From contig JAMLGU010000002.1 of the NCBI GenBank assembly GCA_023957575.1, forward strand, positions 186,001-250,000: DNA of 64,000 nt. The letters are read 5' to 3'. The notes under the pieces are model-generated. The model was not told the DNA's origin, did not search any database, and was given only the letters and a program-made list of their open reading frames with translations. The stretch is from Chitinophagaceae bacterium (lineage in GTDB: Bacteria; Bacteroidota; Bacteroidia; Chitinophagales; Chitinophagaceae). The position numbers and the translations under genes are program-made. The stretch's first letter is position 1; the number at the start of each line of letters is the position of its first letter. This document shows, one piece after another, positions 34,580 to 42,655 of this stretch.

Positions 34580-37177
34580 TTAAATATTATTCGGCTTTAA
34601 CACTTTTCCAAGCGCCAATGGAATTTGTACAAGATCAAAATCATCTGAGAAAATCATAAATTTTTTTTCCCACACAGTAGCATATTTTTCTTTAAAGCTC
34701 TTCAATGACTGATAATGCTTAAAACTGCTGACACGCACAGAAGCTATTTTTATGATTTGCTCCGCGGTATTTTCAGGCTTTTCCAGCCCATCAAGCGGCA
34801 CCAACCCCAAATTCAAAAATTTGCATCCTTTCTCTTTGGCATATTCCACCAATTTAACGATCATTCCATCCATACATCCCCCCGGCGATTCTAATCTCCT
34901 CCTTATCAGGTCATAAGTACATTCTTCGGGCGTGTAGTCAGGAATAATGTTAAGGAACGATTGCACTACACCTTCAGCATCTCCAACCACTATGACATCC
35001 TGCAGTGCAAGCGTTTCCCTATCAAACCCGCCTTGTGAAAAAACCATTTCTTTTTTTTCAAATTTTTCAAGCCACTCATCCGACACATCCTGAAGCTCCT
35101 GCAAAAAAGAAATGTCATGCGGCGCCTTAACCACTTCAATGGAATACCCTTTTTTTTGCAAACTGTTTAATCCATTGCGAAGCGATTTTCTATCCTTACC
35201 TTCCAACTTAAAGGCATCCAAATCCATTATTGCCTCCTGCCCTATTAAAATTTTCTTTTTGCCCAGATTATCATAAAATATGAGGTCTTCTTCATTCACT
35301 CTGTAATATGCAGTACGAAGGCCGGAGGTTTTACAAAATCTTTCAAATTCATAAATCAAATCCTGTTTATCATCATAGTCGCAAACAGGTCCCTCCAGCA
35401 CTATAGCAAAGTCTTTGGTATTTCTATATGAAATAAAACCTCTGGTAATTTCCGAAAAAAATAATTTTTTATCGTTTGTTGTTTTAAAATAATCAACAGC
35501 CGAACTGCCATAATCATTCAATATTTCCATTGCCCTGAGATGTTCATCACCGGTAACATTTTCTTTAAAATCAATTTTGGGCCTAATGATGGAATATACT
35601 AACATCAGCCAGGAAAATACTCCCAGAAATCTCGTAATTCTTAAAAAATCGCGTCCGAAATGAGTTACCGGATTCAGGTCACTATCCGAAAACAACAAAA
35701 AACTTTTGGCAGTATGATAAATTGATTGTCGCCATGTAAAATCAATTCCGAAGTGTCTTTTATCTATAAAATAAAAACTGAGAAAATCAAAAACACAAAC
35801 TGCCAGAAAAGCAAACAGAAAAGTGCTAATACCAATTCGCATCCATTTTTCGCTGGTCTTGATACGATACTGCCTGCCGCTGAAAATGAGCAGTATCAGC
35901 ATAAACAAAGCCAATAAAGCTTCTTCATAATCCAATGCTTTAGTAATATGCCCAATCAATGAAAGAGAAGTAAAAATGATAGCAGCAATCCAGGCAGAGC
36001 GCATTCCCCTTATCAAATAAGCAGCAGTTACCATAAGCGTAACCCCTAGCATCAAAACCATCAATTTCGATTCTTTGATTGCCTCTGATGGAACGTACAA
36101 ATGTTCGAGTTTAAGCCTCTGTGCCAAGGGCGGTGTGGCTACTGATATGATATTTACAAATCCGAGTAAAAAGATACCCGCAGCCGGTACAAGCCTTGCA
36201 ATGAGTTGCCGACCACGCCAAACGAAAGAAACCAAACCCAGCAACAATGGAAGCCAGAATTCGAATACCCTGTAAAGAATGGTAATACCCAATGCCTGAG
36301 CGCTCTGGTATCCATGTGAAGTTAAGATATATAACAATGAAAATTCAACCACACCCAACCCTCTCAGAAAAGGAGAGATAATCATAAGTACTACTGAAAT
36401 AGTATAACCAATAGCTGCTGCCTGAAACGAATGATCGGCATGTAAGGCATACATACTAACGAAAACATGAAAAATTCCGCAAAATTCTATTATGGTTGAA
36501 ATAAGTATAGTTTTTATTAAATGTCTTTTATCAATGCTGCCACCAAAAGCGCTTTGAATTTGAGATAAAAGCGTTGGAAACTTTTTATTGATCAGGCGAA
36601 ATAAAATACCTTTATTTCTGATCGAATAATAAATCCAGAATGTCAGAGTTAATATTATGCCCAATGTTACCAAGCTAACAAAAGCGCTGCCAAATCTTTT
36701 ATCGGCATAAATGGAATAAATTATCACAGGTACGCCAATTATGAACACAGTAAGCAGTCCGACGTAAGCATAAATTGCGCTTGCCTGAAAAATTTGATTG
36801 GAATTGAAATTCTTTCTTCGTATCTGAGAAGGAGTGTAAGCCAAAGAACTAACACCACCTGCCGGTAAAAAAACACTAAGAAAATTTCTCTTTAAAAATA
36901 ATTCAACAGCATCTGTCAGCTTGAGTCGGATACCAATAGAACGAAAACTCTCTACATACATTAATGCCTGTAACAATACATAAACAAATGTAATAATTAC
37001 TCCAATCGTAATCCAGAAAGGATCAGATGATGCTAGTTGAGGCCCTATTGCCCGAAGTTCTTTTCGCTCACTTCTGAAAAATACAAATGCCAATAGTATT
37101 ACCACTACAGCCAGTATTTCTTTCCAATAAGTTTTGGGCGAAAAATTTTTTATTTTATGTACAAAAGAAATTTTCAT
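34580..37177 (-). CDS. mprF: Bifunctional lysylphosphatidylglycerol synthase/flippase (MprF-like)
   Basis: An 865-aa inner-membrane protein. About 14 membrane helices occupy residues 15-525, including the flippase part with RNFLSVFLPAGGVSSLAYTP and SPFLRGLGVVEFSLLY. A cytoplasmic GNAT-like DUF2156 domain fills about 560-850 (GPVCDYDDKQDLIYEF, RKSLRNGLNSLQKKGYSIEV, LESPGGCMDGMIVKLVEYA, FLNLGLVPLDG). MprF transfers an amino acid, usually lysine from Lys-tRNA, to phosphatidylglycerol and flips the product, lowering surface charge and giving resistance to cationic peptides. The amino acid used cannot be read here. The gene follows the small barrel gene by 11 nt. Confidence 0.9.
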   Translation of the reverse strand: MKISFVHKIKNFSPKTYWKEILAVVVILLAFVFFRSERKELRAIGPQLASSDPFWITIGVIITFVYVLLQALMYVESFRSIGIRLKLTDAVELFLKRNFLSVFLPAGGVSSLAYTPSQIRRKNFNSNQIFQASAIYAYVGLLTVFIIGVPVIIYSIYADKRFGSAFVSLVTLGIILTLTFWIYYSIRNKGILFRLINKKFPTLLSQIQSAFGGSIDKRHLIKTILISTIIEFCGIFHVFVSMYALHADHSFQAAAIGYTISVVLMIISPFLRGLGVVEFSLLYILTSHGYQSAQALGITILYRVFEFWLPLLLGLVSFVWRGRQLIARLVPAAGIFLLGFVNIISVATPPLAQRLKLEHLYVPSEAIKESKLMVLMLGVTLMVTAAYLIRGMRSAWIAAIIFTSLSLIGHITKALDYEEALLALFMLILLIFSGRQYRIKTSEKWMRIGISTFLFAFLAVCVFDFLSFYFIDKRHFGIDFTWRQSIYHTAKSFLLFSDSDLNPVTHFGRDFLRITRFLGVFSWLMLVYSIIRPKIDFKENVTGDEHLRAMEILNDYGSSAVDYFKTTNDKKLFFSEITRGFISYRNTKDFAIVLEGPVCDYDDKQDLIYEFERFCKTSGLRTAYYRVNEEDLIFYDNLGKKKILIGQEAIMDLDAFKLEGKDRKSLRNGLNSLQKKGYSIEVVKAPHDISFLQELQDVSDEWLEKFEKKEMVFSQGGFDRETLALQDVIVVGDAEGVVQSFLNIIPDYTPEECTYDLIRRRLESPGGCMDGMIVKLVEYAKEKGCKFLNLGLVPLDGLEKPENTAEQIIKIASVRVSSFKHYQSLKSFKEKYATVWEKKFMIFSDDFDLVQIPLALGKVLKPNNI

Positions 37178-37188
37178 TCAGGTTAGTT

Positions 37189-37773
37189 TTAGTTTAAAAA
37201 ATGTCTTTTAAAAATATGAAATGCCAGCCCCAGTCTGAAGTTTACTCCGTGAGGATTTACCTCAAGGTCGTAAGTGGAAATATGGAAACTCTTCAAACCA
37301 GTTTCCAGAAATAGATTCATTCCATTGTTCAAAAGTACTTTGCCACACAATGACGCATCTCCATAAAACCCGAACTCTCGAATATTTTTGGTTGGAGCAG
37401 ATGCATCCTGATATTCTTTTCTGTACCGGATAAAAGAAACACCTTCTCTTAAATGCAGGTAAAGGCCCATTCTTTGCCTTCTGATAAAATTAAAATATTG
37501 AGATAAAAACAATGGCGCAAACTTCAAATTATACAAATTCCAACCATTATCGGCATGAAATTTACAGGTTGAATATTCCGCTCCTGCGCCAATTGCAATA
37601 GCTTTATTGATGTTCCTGTTTAGCTCAATGCTTCCACCGGCGAAACTTGTACTGTGGGTACTATACATATATTCTGCTCCAGTCGCTATAACAAATTGAT
37701 CATTTTTAGCCTGAGCGCTACAAATGAAAGGTAGAAGAAATACAATAATTATCGTTAATTGTAAGAAGCTCAT
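37189..37773 (-). CDS. Small outer-membrane beta-barrel protein
   Basis: A 194-aa exported protein with signal peptide (LLPFICSAQ) and regular amphipathic strands (FVIATGAEYMYS, AIAIGAGAEYSTC, GLYLHLREGVSFIRYR, FGFYGDASLCGKV, MNLFLETGLKSFHIS), ending NFRLGLAFHIF. This is the pattern of 8-stranded OmpA/OmpW-like or outer-membrane-protein beta-barrel domains. It is first in the operon and lies 11 nt before mprF, which suggests an envelope role linked to lipid charge; no specific function is known. Confidence 0.75.
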   Translation of the reverse strand: MSFLQLTIIIVFLLPFICSAQAKNDQFVIATGAEYMYSTHSTSFAGGSIELNRNINKAIAIGAGAEYSTCKFHADNGWNLYNLKFAPLFLSQYFNFIRRQRMGLYLHLREGVSFIRYRKEYQDASAPTKNIREFGFYGDASLCGKVLLNNGMNLFLETGLKSFHISTYDLEVNPHGVNFRLGLAFHIFKRHFLN

Positions 37774-37816
37774 TTCGATTTTTGAGATTGTTTTTTCATT
37801 TCAGTATTTTTTTTTA

Positions 37817-37842
37817 ATAAAAAGCCCCGCTTTCACGAGGCT
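37817..37842 (-). terminator. Intrinsic terminator after the Lys/His-rich small protein
   Basis: On the minus strand AGCCTCG (37842-37836) pairs with CGGGGCT (37829-37823) with one G-U pair, followed by TTTTTAT. It is placed just past the stop of the gene ending at 37866. Confidence 0.8.
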
Positions 37843-37865
37843 ATTTTTGATTCGGAGTAAATCAC

Positions 37866-38078
37866 CTACTTTGTCTTAGCTGCTTCTTTCTTTGCGGCAG
37901 CATGTTTTTTGTGATGCTTTTTATGCTTTTTATGCGCTTTCTTTGCCGGAGCTGCTTCTTTTTGCGTTGTTTGTTTTACTTCTGTTTTTGCAGCTTCTTT
38001 TTTTGCAGGAGTGGTTTGCGCCATTGAAGCGAAGCTTAGTCCCATTAAAATCATTGCGGCGAATAATACCTTTTTCAT
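37866..38078 (-). CDS. Small Lys/His/Ala-rich exported protein
   Basis: A 70-aa protein with a standard signal peptide (MKKVLFAAMILMGLSFASMAQ). The mature part of about 49 residues consists almost entirely of Lys, Ala, His, Thr and Glu (PAKKEAAKTEVKQ, KKAHKKHKKHHKKHAAAKK). It is strongly basic and probably unstructured. Similar small basic exported proteins are common in Bacteroidota and resemble acid-shock (Asr-like) proteins in composition only. The His cluster could bind metals or polyanions. A LytTR-type promoter precedes it by about 40 nt and a terminator follows, so it is a single-gene unit; its signal peptide resembles that of the protein at 38412. Confidence 0.75.
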   Translation of the reverse strand: MKKVLFAAMILMGLSFASMAQTTPAKKEAAKTEVKQTTQKEAAPAKKAHKKHKKHHKKHAAAKKEAAKTK

Positions 38079-38118
38079 TTTAAGTTTTTTTTGTTTTTAA
38101 TAATTTTATTTGTTGATG

Positions 38119-38188
38119 TAAAAATAATACGACTAAAAGGTGGTTCGATTACACAATCGTTGAAAAGGCAAAAACAATAGCCGAAATG
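38119..38188 (-). promoter_or_regulatory. LytTR-type direct repeat with promoter (site 3)
   Basis: On the minus strand CATTTCGGC (38188-38180) and CTTTTCAAC (38167-38159) are 21 bp apart. After 32 bp comes TATTTTTA (38126-38119), one base off TAnnTTTG. The predicted start is about 35 nt before the Lys/His-rich gene. The rest of the 38079-38411 gap holds this element, the next gene's terminator, and nothing else I can identify. Confidence 0.6.
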
Positions 38189-38350
38189 GAACTTTGAGTA
38201 TTTACAACTCCGACATAACTTACTTGATAACCAATTAATAATTCACTTTCTGTAAAAAATTTTTGGCGGATGATTAGTATAATCAGAGAAAAGAGCATAT
38301 TCAGCAGATCTTCTCAAACACCAAATAATTCAAATTAACAGGCCGGTACA

Positions 38351-38381
38351 CAAAAAAAAACAGCCCTGCAAAAGCAGAGCC
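38351..38381 (-). terminator. Intrinsic terminator after the repeat-tail exported protein
   Basis: On the minus strand GGCTCTGC (38381-38374) pairs with GCAGGGCT (38369-38362) around TTTT with G-U pairs, followed by a run of nine T. It is 30 nt beyond the stop at 38412. Confidence 0.85.
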
Positions 38382-38411
38382 ATTTCAACTGAATCAATAA
38401 CCATTTCCGCC

Positions 38412-38813
38412 TTAACCTTTGTTCTCTTTAAACCTTTTATCCGGTGTACCGTCTTTTTTAAGATGTTTATTGCCTTTAAATCTTTTGTCTGGTGTGCCGT
38501 CCTTTTTGAGATGAGCTGTATTACCTTGTACTTTTTCTGTACTTGCCGGTTTTGCGGTTGTTGCTGCAGCAGGCTTTGCAGGTGAAGTGGCTTTAGCTGT
38601 AGTGGCTGGTTTTGCAGCTTGCGCAGGGACCTGCTTTACAGCTTGTGCGGGTGCCGGTTTCAAAGGTACTACCTTGGCCTCTTTCTTATGATCTTCTTTC
38701 TTTACCACTTTCATTTTTGAAGGCTCTTGTTTTGCCGGGGCCGGAGCTGTTTGCGCATAAGAAGCGGCGCTTAAACCAAACATAATTAAGGATGCAAGGA
38801 TAACTTTTTTCAT
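38412..38813 (-). CDS. Small Lys/Ala/Pro-rich exported protein with C-terminal tandem repeat
   Basis: A 133-aa protein with signal peptide (MKKVILASLIMFGLSAASYAQ) like that of the small protein at 37866. The mature part is low-complexity (PAPAKQ, KKEDHKKEAKVV, runs of AKPA/TTAKP). It ends in two perfect-length 16-residue repeats, HLKKDGTPDKRFKGNK and HLKKDGTPDKRFKENK (residues 101-116 and 117-132). LKKDGTPDKRF-like tails recur at the ends of small exported Bacteroidota proteins as I recall. It is basic and probably disordered. Its own LytTR-type promoter and terminator make it a single-gene unit. Function unknown. Confidence 0.78.
   Translation of the reverse strand: MKKVILASLIMFGLSAASYAQTAPAPAKQEPSKMKVVKKEDHKKEAKVVPLKPAPAQAVKQVPAQAAKPATTAKATSPAKPAAATTAKPASTEKVQGNTAHLKKDGTPDKRFKGNKHLKKDGTPDKRFKENKG
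38418..38513 (-). repeat. Two 48-bp tandem repeats within the exported protein gene
   Basis: 38466-38513 and 38418-38465 each encode HLKKDGTPDKRFK plus three residues. They differ at a few bases and in one residue (Gly versus Glu), which indicates an older duplication. Confidence 0.85.
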
Positions 38814-38851
38814 TTTTTAACTTTTTGAATTGAATTTTAAATTTGACAACC

Positions 38852-38921
38852 CAAAAATAATATTCAAACAATAACGGGCTAATTTTCAATCGATGAAATG
38901 GCAAAATGAATATGTGAACGG
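38852..38921 (-). promoter_or_regulatory. LytTR-type direct repeat with promoter (site 4)
   Basis: On the minus strand CCGTTCACA (38921-38913) and CATTTCATC (38900-38892) are 21 bp apart, each preceded by GC or GCC. After 32 bp comes TATTTTTG (38859-38852), a perfect TAnnTTTG. It drives the gene starting at 38813. It is divergent from site 5 in the same 310-bp gap, which contains nothing else I recognise. Confidence 0.65.
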
Positions 38922-39033
38922 GCATAATTTATCGATAGAAAGCCAGGATTTCCCCGATCCTTCATTAGAACTAATAACCCAAAACACAGAGTATAGTTTA
39001 AGGCAATCTGTTTCTTTCAAGCAAATATTATAA

Positions 39034-39102
39034 CATTCAACGACAGATTTTGCCCATTTAACGACTTTATGCTTCATAAGTAGGAGTCAATTATCAACTT
39101 TG
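39034..39102 (+). promoter_or_regulatory. LytTR-type direct repeat with promoter (site 5)
   Basis: CATTCAACG at 39034 and CATTTAACG at 39055 are 21 bp apart, the best-conserved pair of the five. Both continue with AC. After 31 bp comes CAACTTTG (39095-39102), one base off TAnnTTTG. It points at the GH18/deacetylase/GT2 fusion gene starting at 39124. Confidence 0.68.
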
Positions 39103-39123
39103 CTCATATTATTAGATATACAA

Positions 39124-42100
39124 ATGGAAAAACAGGTTTTTCAAACTTCAGATGTTAAACGATGGATGCGTTTCAGATGGACTATGCGCACTATCTCTTT
39201 TATACTTATTTTATTGGTGGCAGCTCTTGTTGTGATGTTGTTTATTGAAAAAAATCCACGGCTTCCGTTTAACAGAAATTACCGTAGCATCATTTCTGCA
39301 TCCAAGCCTTACCTTCAGGAAAACAAATTATCAAAAGAATATCGCGGCTTTCGGGATTTTATAAAAGATAAAAAAATATATACCAATTATGCCAGAGAGA
39401 AACAAAACCGGAACAAACAGTTTTTTTACTCAAAATCATTACTAAAAAACAACTCTCTTAACAATTTTACAAACAAAAGCTGGCAGCAGTTCCCTGCCGG
39501 AATAAGATCGGCTTTTTATGTAGCATGGGATCCACAATCACTTTTTTCTTTAAAAAAAAATATCGCCAATCTAAATCTTGTAATACCCGAATGGTTTTTT
39601 ATAGACCCAAAAGCCGATACGGTACGCACCGATATGGACCCCGCAGGATATGAAGTAATGAAAAAAAGCGGAGTACCCATTATGCCTATTTTAAGCAATA
39701 ATTTTGACCGCGAATTCAGGTCGGATGCATTAAGCCGGATTTTGCATGACCCCAAAAAAAGAAAGACAGTTATTGACAATGTTCTAAATCAATGCCTGCA
39801 ACACCATTTTATAGGAGTAAACATTGACTTTGAGGATATAAATGAAAACAGTGACGAATACCTGATTCAGTTCATTAAAGAAATGGCTCAGACATTCCAT
39901 GCCAAAGGGTTATTGGTTACGCAGGACATTATGCCTTTCAATAACGACTATAACGTTTCCGAACTGGCAAAATACAATGACTATCTGTTCTTAATGGCCT
40001 ATGATGAACATTCTTCTGATGGCAAACCGGGGCCTATAAGTTCTCAAAAATGGATAGAAGCTGCCGTAGATGACTTGGCAAAAAAGATTCCCAATGAAAA
40101 AATTATTCTGGGGTTAGGAGCTTATGGTTATGACTGGCCTGCCAAAGAAGGTGTAGATCCTGCTGTCACCTATCAGCAAGCGCTTTCCAGAGCAAACGCA
40201 AGTAAGGCGTCAATTGATTATAACAATGACACTTATAATCTTTCTTTCTCTTATATTGGAAATGATAACGTAACACACGATGTATATTTTACCGACGCAG
40301 CAACCCAGTTCAACAGTATGCGTTTCGGCTCCCCGTATGGATTGGCAGGATTTGCCTTGTGGAGGCTGGGGAGCGAGGATAACCGTTTGTGGAAATACTA
40401 TGCTTCTAACCTGTCGAATGAGGGTATAAAAAACTTCAAATTCAATGTTCTTGAAAATGTAAGTACCACTAATGATGTAGATTATGTGGGTGATGGGGAA
40501 ATTCTGGATGTGCTCAATACGCCACATCAAGGTAAGATTCATTTGCAAATTGATTCGGTGGATAATTTAATCTCTGAACAACAATATATTCAATTGCCAA
40601 GCGCTTATCAGGTGCAGAAATACGGGCAGGGTACTCCCAAACAATTAGTGCTCACATTTGATGACGGACCGGATGACAGATGGACGCCAAAAATTTTAAA
40701 TACCCTTTCTAAATACCATGTTCCGGCAGCATTTTTTGTTCTCGGGCTTCAGTCAGAAAAAAACCTACCCATACTGAAGCGAGAATATAAAGAAGGACAT
40801 GAAATTGGTAATCACACTTTCACCCATCAGAATATCGCAAAAATTTCGCCCGACAGGGCCAAAATTGAATTGAAGCTTACTCGGATTTTAATCGAATCCG
40901 TCACCGGTAGCAGCACCATTCTGTTTCGTGCGCCGTATAATGCAGATAGTGAACCATCCACAATGGAAGAAATTATTCCAGTGGCTTTGGCTCGAAAACA
41001 GAACTATCTGGACATTGGAGAAAACATTGACCCCGAAGATTGGGAAGAAGGGATAACCTCTCAGGAAATTGTCAAAAGGGTGCTTGATGGCGTACATGAA
41101 GGCAGGGGCAATATTATTTTGCTTCACGATGCAGGAGGCGAAACCAGGCAACCCACGGTGGACGCACTACCTATTATCATTCAAACGCTTCAAAAAGAAG
41201 GCTACCAATTTACCAATCTGGCTACGCTGCTTGGAAAAACTAAAGACGAGCTTATGCCCCCTGTTCCCAAAGGAAGCGGATTTTACATCATGCAGTTTAA
41301 TCTGGTGCTGGCAACTGCTATATACTGGTTCAGCAATTTCTTCTATGCTCTGTTTTTAATATTTGTATTTCTAGGCCTCCTCAGGCTTATTATTATGGTT
41401 ATATTAATGCTCAGAGAAAGAAAAAGGGAGAAAAATGAATTAAAAAATTTCATAGAAATAAAAGACTTTCCGTTAGTTTCTATCATCGTTCCGGCATACA
41501 ATGAGGAGGTAAATGCAGTTTCTTCTATAAAAAACCTTCTTCAGCAGGATTATCCCAACTTTAATATCATCTTTATAGACGATGGAAGCAAAGACAACAC
41601 ATTTCAATTAGTGTCTGAAGCTTTTGTAAACCATCCGGTTATTAAAATTTTCACAAAGCCCAATGGCGGAAAAGCCTCTGCTTTGAATTATGGCATTAGT
41701 CAGACATCTGCCGATTATATAGTGTGCATAGATGCGGATACAAAGCTTTATCCTGATGCTGTTTCTAAGCTGATGCTTCATTTTTTAAATCCCATAAACG
41801 GGAAAAATATTGGCGCTGTAGCCGGAAATGTGAAAGTAGGAAACGAGGTCAATCTACTCACAAAATGGCAGGCTATTGAATACACAACCAGTCAAAACTT
41901 TGATCGCAGGGCGTATGCCAACATCAATGCTATAACTGTAGTTCCCGGAGCAATTGGAGGTTTCAGGAGAGAAGCAATTGAAAAAGCAGGCGGTTTTACC
42001 ACCGATACTTTAGCCGAAGACTGTGATCTAACCATAAGAATATTGCGTACAGGCTATATTATTGAAAATGAAAACAATTCGATAGCGATTACTGAAGCTC

Positions 42101-42567
42101 CCGAAAAAACAAAACAGTTTATCAAACAACGTACACGGTGGTCGTTTGGTGTGATGCAAACATTCTGGAAGCACCGTGACACCTTATTTAACAAAAAATA
42201 CAAGGGCTTAGGTTTTTGGGCTATACCCAATATTCTGATATTTCAGTTTATTATTCCATTTTTTTCACCTTTGGCTGATTTATTTATGATTTTTGGTTTA
42301 TTTTCAGGAAATGCGGTTAAAATAGGTATTTATTACGGTATTTTTATGTTGGTAGATATCAGTATTTCAGTAGTTGCGTTCATTTTTGAAAAAGAAAAGC
42401 CTTTCAAGCTCATCTGGCTGATACCACAGAGATTTGTTTATCGCTGGATAATGTATGTGGTTTTATTTAAAAGCTTTTTGAAAGCAATAAAAGGAGAATT
42501 GCAACAATGGGGTGTTTTGAAAAGAACAGGAAATGTAAAGGATATTCAACTTGCAGTCAAATTATAA
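39124..42567 (+). CDS. GH18-like / polysaccharide deacetylase / GT2 fusion, probable exopolysaccharide synthase
   Basis: A 1,147-aa membrane protein from ATG 39124 (a TTG 24 nt earlier is less likely). A membrane helix (about 22-42) leads to an extracytoplasmic GH18-like domain (about 120-430) with GVNIDFEDI and predicted acid Glu237. A NodB deacetylase domain (about 505-690) has LTFDDGPDD and HTFTHQNIA. Membrane helices come next (about 725-765), then a cytoplasmic GT2 domain (about 780-1010: SIIVPAYNEE, IDADTKLYPDA, EDCDLTIRIL, QRTRW) and further helices. It fuses activities that PgaB (deacetylase plus glycosidase) and PgaC (synthase) carry separately in PNAG synthesis. A beta-1,4/1,6 amino-sugar polymer is likely but unproven. 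It has a LytTR-type promoter. Confidence 0.88.
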   Translation: MEKQVFQTSDVKRWMRFRWTMRTISFILILLVAALVVMLFIEKNPRLPFNRNYRSIISASKPYLQENKLSKEYRGFRDFIKDKKIYTNYAREKQNRNKQFFYSKSLLKNNSLNNFTNKSWQQFPAGIRSAFYVAWDPQSLFSLKKNIANLNLVIPEWFFIDPKADTVRTDMDPAGYEVMKKSGVPIMPILSNNFDREFRSDALSRILHDPKKRKTVIDNVLNQCLQHHFIGVNIDFEDINENSDEYLIQFIKEMAQTFHAKGLLVTQDIMPFNNDYNVSELAKYNDYLFLMAYDEHSSDGKPGPISSQKWIEAAVDDLAKKIPNEKIILGLGAYGYDWPAKEGVDPAVTYQQALSRANASKASIDYNNDTYNLSFSYIGNDNVTHDVYFTDAATQFNSMRFGSPYGLAGFALWRLGSEDNRLWKYYASNLSNEGIKNFKFNVLENVSTTNDVDYVGDGEILDVLNTPHQGKIHLQIDSVDNLISEQQYIQLPSAYQVQKYGQGTPKQLVLTFDDGPDDRWTPKILNTLSKYHVPAAFFVLGLQSEKNLPILKREYKEGHEIGNHTFTHQNIAKISPDRAKIELKLTRILIESVTGSSTILFRAPYNADSEPSTMEEIIPVALARKQNYLDIGENIDPEDWEEGITSQEIVKRVLDGVHEGRGNIILLHDAGGETRQPTVDALPIIIQTLQKEGYQFTNLATLLGKTKDELMPPVPKGSGFYIMQFNLVLATAIYWFSNFFYALFLIFVFLGLLRLIIMVILMLRERKREKNELKNFIEIKDFPLVSIIVPAYNEEVNAVSSIKNLLQQDYPNFNIIFIDDGSKDNTFQLVSEAFVNHPVIKIFTKPNGGKASALNYGISQTSADYIVCIDADTKLYPDAVSKLMLHFLNPINGKNIGAVAGNVKVGNEVNLLTKWQAIEYTTSQNFDRRAYANINAITVVPGAIGGFRREAIEKAGGFTTDTLAEDCDLTIRILRTGYIIENENNSIAITEAPEKTKQFIKQRTRWSFGVMQTFWKHRDTLFNKKYKGLGFWAIPNILIFQFIIPFFSPLADLFMIFGLFSGNAVKIGIYYGIFMLVDISISVVAFIFEKEKPFKLIWLIPQRFVYRWIMYVVLFKSFLKAIKGELQQWGVLKRTGNVKDIQLAVKL

Positions 42568-42600
42568 AAATAAATACCAACAGGCAAAATTAATTGTAAT

Positions 42601-42627
42601 TCAGTTTTGTCATTTTGACAAAACTGA
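42601..42627. repeat. Perfect 12-bp inverted repeat with 3-nt loop
   Basis: TCAGTTTTGTCA (42601-42612) and TGACAAAACTGA (42616-42627) are exact reverse complements around TTT. The element lies 33 nt after the polysaccharide synthase stop and 29 nt before the next start. Without a T-tract it resembles an operator or RNA hairpin more than a classical terminator. Confidence 0.8.
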
Positions 42628-42655
42628 TTAATATTGCACTTATAATTAATTGATT

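Noticed and set aside
38418..38513. CRISPR-like or minisatellite array
   Set aside because: Only two 48-bp units, both in frame inside a coding region, with no spacers or cas genes.
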